Positions 46,395 to 57,256 of a DNA stretch of 64,000 bases are shown piece after piece. A program made the position numbers and the translations under genes. Origin of the DNA: Microvirga sp. VF16 (GTDB lineage: Bacteria; Pseudomonadota; Alphaproteobacteria; Rhizobiales; Beijerinckiaceae); NCBI RefSeq assembly GCF_016864375.1, contig NZ_CP069354.1:3755501-3819500 (forward strand), given 5' to 3'. The notes beneath the pieces were generated by a model. It was not told where the DNA came from. It ran no database searches and was given only the letters and a program-made list of their open reading frames with translations. Position 1 is the first letter of the stretch, and the number at the start of each line of letters is the position of its first letter.

Positions 46395-46399
46395 GGTTC

Positions 46400-46849
46400 T
46401 TACCCTACGCGAGACAACACAAGCCCGCCCAGGATCATGCCCGCCGCGAGAAGCCGCTGCCACGTGATCGGCTGCACGGGAAGGCCGAAGGCTCCCACCG
46501 CATCGAGCACCAAGGCGGCCGCGACTTGTCCTAGGATCAATGCGGCCACGGTGCTGACGACACCGAGCTGCGGCACCCCCCAGATCACGACGGCAACATA
46601 GAAGGCGCCGAGAAAGCCGCCGAACCAGGACCACCAGGGCGCCGCCGCAACGGCAGCGCCGGACGGCCATGCGCCGCGAAAGACGCTGATCGCCGCCAGA
46701 ATGACGAAGCCGATTCCGAACGAGACACAGGCTGCCAGCACCGGATCGCCGAGAGATCGAGCCAGCGCCGCATTAATGGGTGCCTGAGAGGAGAGAAATA
46801 TGCCGCCCAGGAGGATCCCTAAGAGCGGCAGCAGGATCGAGATGTTCAT
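46400..46849 (-). CDS. DMT-family transporter, YdcZ (DUF606) type
   Basis: A 149-residue protein with five hydrophobic helices. The N-terminus (LGGIFLSSQAPINAALAR) and the GVPQLGVVSTVAALILGQVAAALVLDAVG block are typical of YdcZ/DUF606 half-size DMT transporters. The substrate is unknown. It ends five bases from the stop of the convergent LOG gene. No clear ribosome binding site is visible at 46849. Confidence 0.85.
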   Translation of the reverse strand: MNISILLPLLGILLGGIFLSSQAPINAALARSLGDPVLAACVSFGIGFVILAAISVFRGAWPSGAAVAAAPWWSWFGGFLGAFYVAVVIWGVPQLGVVSTVAALILGQVAAALVLDAVGAFGLPVQPITWQRLLAAGMILGGLVLSRVG

Positions 46850-47079
46850 GGGAGGGCCTGGAGCAGGTTCGATTTCAGCGACAGATAAATTCACACCCGC
46901 CTCATCCTGAGGAGCAGCCATCAGGCTGCGTCTCGAAGAGGATCCAGAGAGCACTGGAACTCTCCTCCTTTGTAGGAAGGAGTTGGAGGTGGGGTGTCGG
47001 CGCCACACGTGGATTGGCCACCGCTCACATCCTCACCCTTGATCCCACCCCACAAGGGGAAGGGAGAACGCGCCTCGCA

Positions 47080-48675
47080 TCAAAGCGAAGCGCCGCCCTT
47101 CAGAAGCTTGTAGACCATCGAATCCGTCAGCGCCTGGAACGAAGCGTCGATGATGTTGGCCGAGACGCCGATGGTGGTCCAGCGTTCGCCGGAGCCGTCC
47201 ATGAACTCGATCAGCACGCGCGTCACGGCATCCGAACCGCCCTGATAGATGCGCACTTTATAGTCCACAAGCTCCAGATCCTGAATCAGGTGCTGATACT
47301 TGCCGAGATCCTTGCGCAATGCCACGTCGAGCGCATTCACCGGGCCATTGCCCTCGGCGGCCGAGATCAGCACCTCGTCGCCCACGCGCACCTTCACAAT
47401 AGCTTCCGAGGCGGTGACGAGTTCGCCGACCGCGTTGAAGCGGCGCTCCACGTTGACGGAGAAGCGCTCCACGTCGAAGAAAGCCGGCACTTCGCCCAGC
47501 ATGCGCTTGACCAGCACGTAGAAGGACGCGTCCGCGCCTTCGAACGCGAAGCCTTGCGCCTCCTTGCGCTTCACCTCATCGAGCACACGCGCGATGCGCG
47601 GATCGCCCTTTTCGAGCTCGAAGCCGCAGCGCTTCAGCTCGGCGAGAATGTTCGACTGTCCGCCCTGATCCGAGACCAGGACTTTTCGCACATTGCCGAC
47701 GACTTCCGGCTCCACATGCTCATAGGTGCGCGGATCCTTCAGCACAGCGGAGGCATGGATGCCGGCCTTCGTCGCGAAGGCGCTCGAGCCCACGAAAGGC
47801 GCATGGCGGTTCGGCTGTCGGTTGAGGATCTCGTCCACCTGCCGCGAGACATGGGTGAGCTGGCTCAGTGAATCTTCGGTGACGCCGAGATCGAAGCGGG
47901 CGGCATAGCCATCCTTCAGCTTCAGGGCGCCGATAAGCGTGATGAGGTTGGCGTTGCCGCAGCGCTCACCGAGGCCGTTGAGCGTGCCCTGGATATGGCG
48001 CGCACCTGCCTCAACCGCGGCAAGGGAATTGGCAACCGCGCAGCCGCAATCGTCATGCGCATGGATGCCGACATGCGCGCCCGGCACCACTTTCGTCACT
48101 GCCGTGACGATCTCCCTCACCTCGTGAGGCAGCGTGCCGCCATTGGTGTCGCAGAGCACGATCCAGCGCGCCCCAGCCTCGTAGGCCGTCTTCACACAGG
48201 ACAGGGCGTAATCGGGATTGGCCTTGTAGCCGTCGAAGAAATGCTCGCAATCGACGAGCACCTCACGACCCCTCGCACGGGCGGCTTCGACGCTCTCATG
48301 GATGCCGGCGAGGTTTTCTTCCGGCGTCGTCTCGAGCGCAACGCGCACATGATAGTCCCAGGATTTCGCGACGAAGCAGATCGCATCGGCCTCAGCCTCA
48401 AGCAAAGCCGCGACGCCGGGATCGTTGGAGACGGAACGCCCTGCCCGCTTCGTCATGCCGAAGGCCGTGAACTTGGCGTTCTTCGTGCGCTTCTCAGAAA
48501 AAAAGGTGGTATCCAGCGGGTTTGCCCCGGGATAACCGCCTTCCACGTAATCGATGCCGAGCTTGTCGAGGAGCGTGGCGATTGCCTTCTTGTCCTCGAG
48601 CGAGAAATCCACGCCTGTGGTCTGCGCCCCGTCGCGCAGGGTGGTGTCGAAGAGATAGACGCGTTCACGGCTCAT
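47080..48675 (-). CDS. cimA: Citramalate synthase
   Basis: A 531-residue enzyme of the isopropylmalate synthase family. The catalytic start is YLFDTTLRDGAQTTG, metal ligands lie in GIHAHDDCGCAVAN, and GTLNGLGERCGNANL follows. A C-terminal LeuA-type regulatory domain occupies about residues 400-525. It makes citramalate from pyruvate and acetyl-CoA for threonine-independent isoleucine synthesis. The length and subgroup motifs favour CimA over LeuA or homocitrate synthase. It overlaps the upstream acetyltransferase gene by 4 bp. Confidence 0.92.
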   Translation of the reverse strand: MSRERVYLFDTTLRDGAQTTGVDFSLEDKKAIATLLDKLGIDYVEGGYPGANPLDTTFFSEKRTKNAKFTAFGMTKRAGRSVSNDPGVAALLEAEADAICFVAKSWDYHVRVALETTPEENLAGIHESVEAARARGREVLVDCEHFFDGYKANPDYALSCVKTAYEAGARWIVLCDTNGGTLPHEVREIVTAVTKVVPGAHVGIHAHDDCGCAVANSLAAVEAGARHIQGTLNGLGERCGNANLITLIGALKLKDGYAARFDLGVTEDSLSQLTHVSRQVDEILNRQPNRHAPFVGSSAFATKAGIHASAVLKDPRTYEHVEPEVVGNVRKVLVSDQGGQSNILAELKRCGFELEKGDPRIARVLDEVKRKEAQGFAFEGADASFYVLVKRMLGEVPAFFDVERFSVNVERRFNAVGELVTASEAIVKVRVGDEVLISAAEGNGPVNALDVALRKDLGKYQHLIQDLELVDYKVRIYQGGSDAVTRVLIEFMDGSGERWTTIGVSANIIDASFQALTDSMVYKLLKGGASL

Positions 48676-49181
48676 GACGACAATTTCCTATCTTCCTGCG
48701 GCGCCAGGCGCTTTTCCATGGTGGTGGTGCCGAGCCATTCGTCGCCGAGCGGCATCGTGTTGCGGCGCTGCGGCTGAAATCCGTTCTTCTGGAAGAAGGG
48801 CAGTGCATTGTCGCTGACCTCCGCCACGAGGCGCGCCGCTCCGCGCGCGCCGGCAAGCTTCTCGATGGCATCGTAGAGCATCGTGCCGATCCCCTGCCCG
48901 GCCACGGCCGGATGTACGTAGAACAGGTCGATCAGCTCGTTGTCCTTGAGCGCGATGAAGCCGACGGGAGAGCCCTCGACGGTCGCAATCAGCGTGAGGC
49001 TCTGTGTCAGCCTCTGAGCGAAAGAATCGTCCTCGGCACGAGCAATCCAGGCTTCCTGCTGACTCTCGCTGTAATCCTCGCCCGTCAGCTCCGCGATGCT
49101 CTCCTCATAGATGTCGACGAGGATCGGCAGATCCGCCGGCAGAAAAGGACGAAGCCCAGGTTTCGGCAAAGCCTGTCCCAT
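48672..49181 (-). CDS. GNAT-family N-acetyltransferase
   Basis: A 169-residue GNAT protein with FIALKDNELIDLFYVHPAVAGQGIGTMLYDA, the acetyl-CoA-binding Q-x-x-G-x-G/A loop of motif A. The later VSDNALPFFQKNGFQP is the usual end motif. The substrate is unknown. It precedes cimA and is translationally coupled to it (ATGA), which may only reflect operon organisation. Confidence 0.88.
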   Translation of the reverse strand: MGQALPKPGLRPFLPADLPILVDIYEESIAELTGEDYSESQQEAWIARAEDDSFAQRLTQSLTLIATVEGSPVGFIALKDNELIDLFYVHPAVAGQGIGTMLYDAIEKLAGARGAARLVAEVSDNALPFFQKNGFQPQRRNTMPLGDEWLGTTTMEKRLAPQEDRKLSS

Positions 49182-49216
49182 CAGCGTGCCCTTCTCTCGG
49201 TTAGGCTACAACGCAC

Positions 49217-49298
49217 GTCATGGCCGCACTTGTTGCGGCCATCCACGTCTTTGCCGTGGTTGAAGACGTGGATCCCCGGGACAAGCCCGGGGATGACG
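49217..49298. repeat. Dispersed repeat A, copy 1
   Basis: A palindromic mosaic of three nested hairpins: GGCCGCA/TGCGGCC, CCACGTCTT/AAGACGTGG and CCCCGGG/CCCGGGG. The outer CGTCAT...ATGACG ends pair. Related copies lie at 55255-55343 and 57149-57236. Confidence 0.85.
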
Positions 49299-49317
49299 GT
49301 GGTGGGGATAAGAACGC

Positions 49318-50787
<1,470 letters not shown>

Positions 50788-51080
50788 GAAACCAAATCCC
50801 TGTCAGGCCGCAGGCCGGAGGATGGTTTCGATCTTGGAATGAGAACGAGACGGCTCCAGCCAGCGAAATGCGCTAGCCGCAAATAATCCCGGAAATGAGG
50901 ATCGTTGCCGTGTTCATGAAGCCATCAATGCCTTTTCAGCCTTGGGACGTCAAGGTTTCCTATTTGGTAAGCATATTTTATTTGCACAGCCGCATGAAAC
51001 GCGTTCCAGCCAAGCGCGTTAGAGCTTTGTTCACGCACACTCGTGACATTATGGCACGAGTTCAACCAAAGAGGTCTTCG

Positions 51081-51404
51081 ATGCGCCGCGCATTCACCAT
51101 GCTCGGAATGGGTACTGTCGTGTTTCTTGCAGCCGCGTCCCTGACGCTGCTTCCCAACGGCACCAAGGCCTCTTCGACCCAAGCGACCTTCATGGTTCCT
51201 GCCGCCGACGGCTACGGCGTTGCGGAATGCCTGATCACAAACCAGGCCTGTGGCCAAGTTGTGGCAAACGCCTGGTGCGAGGCCCATGGCTACGTAAAGG
51301 CAGTTTCTTATCGGCAGATCACCCCTGACGAGGTGACGGGTAGCATCCAGAAGGCCTCCCTCGACTCCAAGGAACGACCGGTCTCCGTGACCTGCTCGAA
51401 CTAA
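51081..51404 (+). CDS. Small exported protein with paired cysteines
   Basis: A 107-residue protein. Residues 1-30 look like a signal peptide (MRRAFTMLGMGTVVFLAAASLTL). The mature part has four cysteines (AECLITNQACGQVVANAWCEAHGY and a final VTCSN), suggesting two disulfides. The start at 51081 has AGAGG six bases upstream; a start ten codons earlier is possible. The NQACG...WCEAHGY block resembles small uncharacterised exported proteins of Rhizobiales. It converges on argP with a 4-bp overlap. Confidence 0.65.
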   Translation: MRRAFTMLGMGTVVFLAAASLTLLPNGTKASSTQATFMVPAADGYGVAECLITNQACGQVVANAWCEAHGYVKAVSYRQITPDEVTGSIQKASLDSKERPVSVTCSN

Positions 51405-52291
51405 GTCGGCATCGGCGAAAGCATGGCCCGGGCGGTCGTAAGAACGGCCCGGGTTACATCGGCAAGCAGAGGACCGACGATCCGGCTCTGCTGCCAGAAC
51501 AAAGGCACTTCCAGCGGTTCTGACGGTTCGAGCGCCACAAGGCGCCCTGAGCGAATATGCTTCTGAATCGTCGTTTCCATGTTCATCCCCCAGCCCAATC
51601 CCGCGAGAGCCGCATCCACGAAGGCCTGCGATGACGGCAGCCAGTGGGCTGGCGGCCTGATGTCGACCCCAAGGGCTCGCCGAAGCCAAAGCGCCTGGAG
51701 CTGATCCTTCCGATTGAAGACGAGACACGGCGCCCGGGCGGCCGATTGCTCGTTCAGCCCATCCGGCAGCCACCGTTTCACAAATCCCGGGCTCGCCGTC
51801 GCGAGATAGCGCAAGGTGCCGAGAGGATAACAATTGCAGCCTTGGATCGGCTTGCCGTGGGAGGTCACGGCCGCAACGACCTCGCCGCGCCGCAGCCATT
51901 CGGCGCTGTGGTCCTGGTCGTCCACCACGAGATCGAACAGGAAGCCCTCCGTCTGGGCCATCGCCGGGATGAACCAGGTGGCAAGGCTATCGGCATTGAC
52001 GGCAATGCGCAGGGTCACCGGTCGCGTCTCGGGCTCCAGGCCGGGCAGGTTCTGACGCAGGGAGCTTTCGAGCAGCGCGACCTGCTCCACGTGCTGGCAC
52101 AGGTGCTGGCCAGCCTCAGTCGCTAGACAGGGCTGGCCCCGGACGACAAGAACGGTCCCGATCCGCTCCTCCAGCAGCTTGATCCTCTGGGAGACGGCTG
52201 AAGGCGTCACGTTGAGCTGCTGTGCTGCCCGCTCGAAGCTACCGGTGCGCACCACTGAGGCCAGGGCGGAGAGGAGGGCGTAATCCAGCAT
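51401..52291 (-). CDS. argP: LysR-type regulator ArgP (LysG)
   Basis: A 296-residue LysR regulator. The N-terminal HTH is YALLSALASVVRTGSFERAAQQLNVTPSAVSQRIKLLEE, the ArgP form with Y and LSALASV. The effector domain follows (about 90-290). ArgP/LysG activates lysine/arginine exporter genes when these amino acids accumulate. It is divergent from the lysE-type gene, the classic arrangement. Confidence 0.93.
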   Translation of the reverse strand: MLDYALLSALASVVRTGSFERAAQQLNVTPSAVSQRIKLLEERIGTVLVVRGQPCLATEAGQHLCQHVEQVALLESSLRQNLPGLEPETRPVTLRIAVNADSLATWFIPAMAQTEGFLFDLVVDDQDHSAEWLRRGEVVAAVTSHGKPIQGCNCYPLGTLRYLATASPGFVKRWLPDGLNEQSAARAPCLVFNRKDQLQALWLRRALGVDIRPPAHWLPSSQAFVDAALAGLGWGMNMETTIQKHIRSGRLVALEPSEPLEVPLFWQQSRIVGPLLADVTRAVLTTARAMLSPMPT

Positions 52292-52382
52292 TGGATTAGT
52301 TTTACTAAATTGAGATCAGAGACTTTAACTATCCTAATCCTAAGGCCGGAACTAGGAAGCGTCGACTCCTTGGAAAATCGAT
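52292..52382. promoter_or_regulatory. argP / lysE divergent control region
   Basis: A 91-bp AT-rich region. The inverted repeat TTAGT-TTT-ACTAA at 52296-52308 lies four bases upstream of argP and fits the T-N11-A pattern of LysR sites. It could serve both autoregulation and activation of the exporter. Confidence 0.55.
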
Positions 52383-52988
52383 ATGACCGCTCCTTTTCTC
52401 GCAGGCTTTCTGCTCTGCCTTAGCCTCATCCTCGCCATCGGCGCCCAGAACGCCTTCGTGCTGCGCATCGGACTGCGCGGCGAGCATGTGCTCGCGGTAT
52501 GTCTCACCTGTGCGCTCTCGGATGCGGTGCTCATCCTGGCCGGCGTTTCCGGCTTCGCGCAACTCAGCGCACGCGTGCCCTGGGCCGAGACGGTTCTGCT
52601 TTATGGCGGTGCCGCGTTCCTGCTCGCCTACGGCGCGCGCAACTTCATAGCCGCTTTCGGGTCCGCCTCCTTAAGGCCGTCCGAGGCGGCACCTGAAAGC
52701 CTCAGCCGGGTGCTTCTTACCTGCCTCGCCCTGACCTGGCTCAACCCGCATGTCTATCTCGATACGCTGGTTCTGATCGGCTCGATCTCGACGCAGTTCG
52801 AGGAGGGCAAAGGATGGTTTGCGGCAGGCGCCATGCTGGCTTCCTTCGCCTTCTTCTTGTCCCTCGGCTTCGGCGCCCGTCTGCTGAAGCCACTCTTCGC
52901 CCGGCCCGTCACATGGCGCATTCTCGACGTTGCCATCGGGCTGATCATGTGGGTGACCGCAGCAAGGCTGCTGCTGAACGAGGGCTGA
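52383..52988 (+). CDS. LysE/ArgO-type basic amino acid exporter
   Basis: A 201-residue inner membrane protein with five to six helices. The N-terminal FLLCLSLILAIGAQNAFVLRIGLRGEHV block and the LTWLNPHVYLDTLVLIGSI block are the LysE-family signatures, close to ArgO. It exports arginine or lysine. It is controlled by the divergent ArgP. Confidence 0.92.
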   Translation: MTAPFLAGFLLCLSLILAIGAQNAFVLRIGLRGEHVLAVCLTCALSDAVLILAGVSGFAQLSARVPWAETVLLYGGAAFLLAYGARNFIAAFGSASLRPSEAAPESLSRVLLTCLALTWLNPHVYLDTLVLIGSISTQFEEGKGWFAAGAMLASFAFFLSLGFGARLLKPLFARPVTWRILDVAIGLIMWVTAARLLLNEG

Positions 52989-53003
52989 TGAGGACGACGC
53001 GGC

Positions 53004-53507
53004 TTACTTCAGCCAGTCCCCGCATTTCGCGGGAACCTCGGTTCCCCAGGGCATCAGCGGGACGGTCGAGGTGGAGTTCTTCGGCGAGCCCTCGATGGGT
53101 CGGTCCGAATAGACCATGTAGACCAGGGTGTTCCGCTTCGCGTCACAGCCGCGAACGATCTGCATCTTTTTGAAAATCAGCGACCGGCGCTCGCTGAACA
53201 CCACGTCGCCCTGGCCGAATTTCTGCTTGAACTTGACCGGGCCGACCTGTCGGCAGGAGAGCGAGATGTCGGAGACCTCCTCGGCGACGCCGAAGGTGCC
53301 GGAAATGCCGCCGCGCTCCGGGGTCGTGTAATGACAAGCCACGCCTTCGACCACGGGATCGTCGATCCCATAGACCGCGAGCTTGTCATCCGGAGTCAGC
53401 GCCCGCCAGACCGTCGATTTCTTGAAAATCAGGTCAGGCTCCTGAGCGGCGGCACCGGTGACGGCACCCATCGTCAGGGCCAGGGCCAAAGCGATTCGAG
53501 CAAGCAT
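53004..53507 (-). CDS. creA: CreA family exported protein
   Basis: A 167-residue periplasmic protein of unknown function. The signal peptide is residues 1-21 (ending GAAAQ). The conserved core begins DLIFKKSTVWR, and DDPVVEGVACHYTTPERGG and the GEASDISLSC-like block (EEVSDISLSCRQVG) are diagnostic. A GTG start at 53525 is possible but less likely. Confidence 0.92.
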   Translation of the reverse strand: MLARIALALALTMGAVTGAAAQEPDLIFKKSTVWRALTPDDKLAVYGIDDPVVEGVACHYTTPERGGISGTFGVAEEVSDISLSCRQVGPVKFKQKFGQGDVVFSERRSLIFKKMQIVRGCDAKRNTLVYMVYSDRPIEGSPKNSTSTVPLMPWGTEVPAKCGDWLK

Positions 53508-53569
53508 CTTCCATTCAACTCCCACGGTTACGCTGTCATGTGGGGATGGTTTTGGCCTTTGACGAGAGC

Positions 53570-53953
53570 CTATTCGGCGTGATGGCTGACGATGCAGATC
53601 TTGTTGCCATCGAGATCGCGAAAATAGGCACCATAGTAGTTGCGGTGATAGTGCGGACGCAGGCCCGGGGCGCCCTCATCCGTCCCGCCCTGCTCCATGG
53701 CGGCGGCATAACAGGCATCGACAAGGCTGCGCTTCGCGGCCAGCAGCGCGATCATGGAGCCGTTGCCGACGCTGGGCTCTCTGCCATCGAAGGGGCGGAC
53801 GATCAGGAATTGCGGCCGCCCGCCGGGCAAACCCCAGCCGATGATGTCGTCTCCCGAATAGCGAACCTCCAACCCAAGGGGCGCCAGCACGGCGTCGTAG
53901 AAGCCTTTCGCCCGATCGAGGTCGTTTGCTCCGATGGTCGTATGAGAGTACAT
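53570..53953 (-). CDS. VOC / glyoxalase-family protein
   Basis: A 127-residue vicinal-oxygen-chelate protein. It has the N-terminal YSHTTIGANDLDRAKGFYDAVLAPLG, with a metal-ligand His, and the C-terminal YYGAYFRDLDGNKICIVSH, with the usual aromatic-Asp-Pro/Leu-Asp-Gly turn. The substrate is unknown. Related proteins include glyoxalase I-like and resistance proteins. Confidence 0.88.
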   Translation of the reverse strand: MYSHTTIGANDLDRAKGFYDAVLAPLGLEVRYSGDDIIGWGLPGGRPQFLIVRPFDGREPSVGNGSMIALLAAKRSLVDACYAAAMEQGGTDEGAPGLRPHYHRNYYGAYFRDLDGNKICIVSHHAE

Positions 53954-54109
53954 GCTGGATCTCTTTTCGGAGTCGCTGTTCCGTGAAAGCTAGACAGCTT
54001 CCCCGAAAGGCGGCAAGGCGTTAATCACAATAGGGTCAAATTCCAGCGGCACATGACGAGCCTCCCCAGGCATTTGACGCCGCAACGGACCGGTTCTGCG
54101 ATCAGCTCT

Positions 54110-55231
54110 ATGGCAAAGACATCTTTTCTCCGCTCCCTCATCGCCGTGACGGCCTTCCTGGCCGCCGGCCAGGCCGCCTATGCCCAGTCGGCGCAGTGCC
54201 AGCGGTTCCAGGCTGAACTGGCCTCCCTGGAGCGCAGCGGCGGAAGCGCGCCGAGCGGCCAGATGCAGGCCCAGCGGGCTGAGATCAACCGTCTCGTCGG
54301 CTACTATCGCAATATCGGCTGCGAGCGCGGCCCCCTCGGGTTCCTCTCCGGCCCGGCCCCGGCCGAATGCGGCTCGATCGCCCAACAGATCCGCCAGCTC
54401 GAGGGCGGCTATGCCCGCCTTGCCTCGCAGTCCCTTGATGCAGGCCAGATCGAGGCCCGCCGCCGGCAGTTGCAGGTCGCCATCCAGCAGACCTGCTCCA
54501 CCGACCAGCCTCGCGGCTTTTTCGAATCGCTGTTCGGCGCCCCGCGTCAGCAACAGCAGCAGATCATGCCGGAGGGACAGCCGATCATCGCCGATGACGG
54601 ACCGCCCTCCCTCGGTGGCGGGCGCCTGATCTGCGTCAAGACCTGCGACGGATCCTTCTTCCCGCTCACCACGCCCCCGGGCGGCGGACAGAGCGCCAAC
54701 GAGATGTGCCAGTCTCTTTGCCCCGGCACGGAAACCCTGGCTTTTGCCTATCCGGGCGGCGACAGCGGCCTCAACCGCGCCGCCTCGCTCTCGACGAACC
54801 AGGCCTATACGTCGCTGGCGAACGCCTTCAAGTTCCGCAAGACCTTCGACGAGAGCTGCGCCTGCAAGAAGCAGGATGAGAGCTGGGCCGTGGTTCTGCG
54901 CAAGGCGGAGAGCATGCTCGAGCAGCGCAAGGGCGACATGATCGTGACCGCCGAGAAGGCGGAGGAGCTGTCCCGGCCGAAGGTGCAGGCTGCCCGCAAG
55001 GCCGCCGACAAGAAGGCCGATGAGGAGACCAAGGAAGCCGCCGAAATCGCCGCTGCCGCTCCGACCGCGAGCAAGGAATCAGCCGGTATCGGCCCGCAAT
55101 CGATCGAGACCAACGCCGTGGTCAGCCAAGGCGAAGGCTCGAAGCAGGAGGTTGTCGCCGGCAACGGCCAGAAGAAGACCGTGCGCGTGATCGCCCCCAA
55201 CCTGATCCCGGTTCCGCACGCTCAGAACTGA
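54110..55231 (+). CDS. DUF2865 exported protein
   Basis: A 373-residue protein. The signal peptide covers about residues 1-26 (ending AAYAQ). The first half has Gln/Arg-rich helices with paired cysteines. The DUF2865 core begins GGGRLICVKTCDGSFFPLTTPPGG and continues through MCQSLCPGTETLAFAYPGGD. The C-terminal tail is Lys/Ala/Glu-rich and likely coiled or disordered. The family is restricted mainly to Rhizobiales and has no known function. Confidence 0.88.
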   Translation: MAKTSFLRSLIAVTAFLAAGQAAYAQSAQCQRFQAELASLERSGGSAPSGQMQAQRAEINRLVGYYRNIGCERGPLGFLSGPAPAECGSIAQQIRQLEGGYARLASQSLDAGQIEARRRQLQVAIQQTCSTDQPRGFFESLFGAPRQQQQQIMPEGQPIIADDGPPSLGGGRLICVKTCDGSFFPLTTPPGGGQSANEMCQSLCPGTETLAFAYPGGDSGLNRAASLSTNQAYTSLANAFKFRKTFDESCACKKQDESWAVVLRKAESMLEQRKGDMIVTAEKAEELSRPKVQAARKAADKKADEETKEAAEIAAAAPTASKESAGIGPQSIETNAVVSQGEGSKQEVVAGNGQKKTVRVIAPNLIPVPHAQN

Positions 55232-55254
55232 TTGTTTGGATTAACACCTCTCGC

Positions 55255-55343
55255 GTCATGGCCGGGCTTGTCCCGGCCATCCACGTCTTAGGAACCACAG
55301 CGGGATAAAGACGTGGATCCCCGGGACAAGCCCGGGGATGACG
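55255..55343. repeat. Dispersed repeat A, copy 2
   Basis: It begins GTCATGGCCGGGCTTGTCCC and ends CCCCGGGACAAGCCCGGGGA plus TGACG. An internal ACGTCTT/AAGACGT pair forms the central stem. It lies between the DUF2865 gene and an ABC-2 transporter operon. Confidence 0.88.
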
Positions 55344-55404
55344 GTGGCGGGTGTCAATTTCGTACACATTCCGCATCGCTCCCCGTCATGCTATTACCCC
55401 CGAC

Positions 55405-56372
55405 ATGAAACCGCTCGATTCCCTTGAGATGCCCCGGCCCACGGGCGCGTCCGATCCGATTATTGCTGTCTCTGGCCTCAGCAAGACCTACGCATCGGGC
55501 TTCCAAGCCTTGAAGACGATCGACATGGAGATTCGCCGAGGCGAGATCTTCGCGCTGCTCGGCCCCAACGGTGCCGGCAAGACGACGCTGATCAGCATCG
55601 TCTGCGGGATCGTCAACCCGAGCACAGGCCATGTCATGGCCGATGGCCATGACATCATCCGAGATTACCGGGCCGCACGCACCAAGATCGGCCTCGTTCC
55701 GCAGGAACTCACCACCGACGCCTTCGAAAGCGTCTGGGCGACGGTGACGTTCAGCCGGGGGCTCTTCGGCAAGAAGCCCAACCCGGCCTATATCGAGAAG
55801 ATCCTGAAGGATCTCTCCCTGTGGGAGAAACGCGATAGCAAGATCATGACCCTTTCCGGCGGCATGAAGCGTCGCGTGATGATCGCCAAAGCCCTGTCGC
55901 ACGAGCCCAAAATCCTGTTCCTCGACGAGCCGACCGCCGGCGTCGATGTGGAGCTGCGGCGGGACATGTGGAACATGGTCCGGAGACTGCGCGAGAACGG
56001 CGTCACCATCATCCTGACCACCCACTATATCGAAGAGGCCGAGGAGATGGCCGACCGGATCGGGGTGATCAGCAAGGGCGAGATCATCCTGGTCGAGGAC
56101 AAGAATGTCCTGATGCAGAAGCTCGGCCAGAAGCAACTCACCCTGCATCTGCAGAGCCCTCTCACCAGCCTGCCACCCGAGTTGCAATCGGAAAGCCTGC
56201 ACCTCTCCGCCGACGGCACCGAGCTCGTCTACACCTTCGACACGCAAAACCATGAAACCGGCATCGCGGGACTTCTGCGCCGCCTGAACGAGCACGGCAT
56301 CGACTTCAAGGACCTGCAGACATCCGAAAGCTCGCTTGAGGAGATCTTCGTCAGCCTGGTCAGGGGGCGTCC

Positions 56373-56376
<4 letters not shown>
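55405..56376 (+). CDS. ABC-2 transporter ATP-binding protein
   Basis: A 323-residue ATPase of the drug/polysaccharide-export (DrrA/YadG) type. Walker A is GPNGAGKTT, the signature LSGGMKRR and Walker B ILFLDEPTAGVD, with H-loop TTHYIEEAEE. A C-terminal accessory domain (about 240-320) follows. Its stop overlaps the permease start by 4 bp (ATGA). The start at 55405 is chosen because the longer frame runs into repeat A. Confidence 0.92.
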
Positions 56377-57134
<758 letters not shown>

Positions 57135-57148
57135 GGTTTCGCCACGTC

Positions 57149-57236
57149 GTCATGGCCGGGCTTGTCCCGGCCATCCACGCCTTGATGGCGCGGTGGTTCA
57201 AAGATGTGGATGCCCGCAACAAGTGCGGGCATGACG
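57149..57236. repeat. Dispersed repeat A, copy 3
   Basis: The left half GTCATGGCCGGGCTTGTCCC is identical to copy 2. The right half ATGCCCGCAACAAGTGCGGG plus CATGACG has diverged with compensating changes on both sides of the stem. It lies between the ABC-2 permease and gltX. Confidence 0.85.
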
Positions 57237-57256
57237 AGAATAACGTTTGGGCGCGA

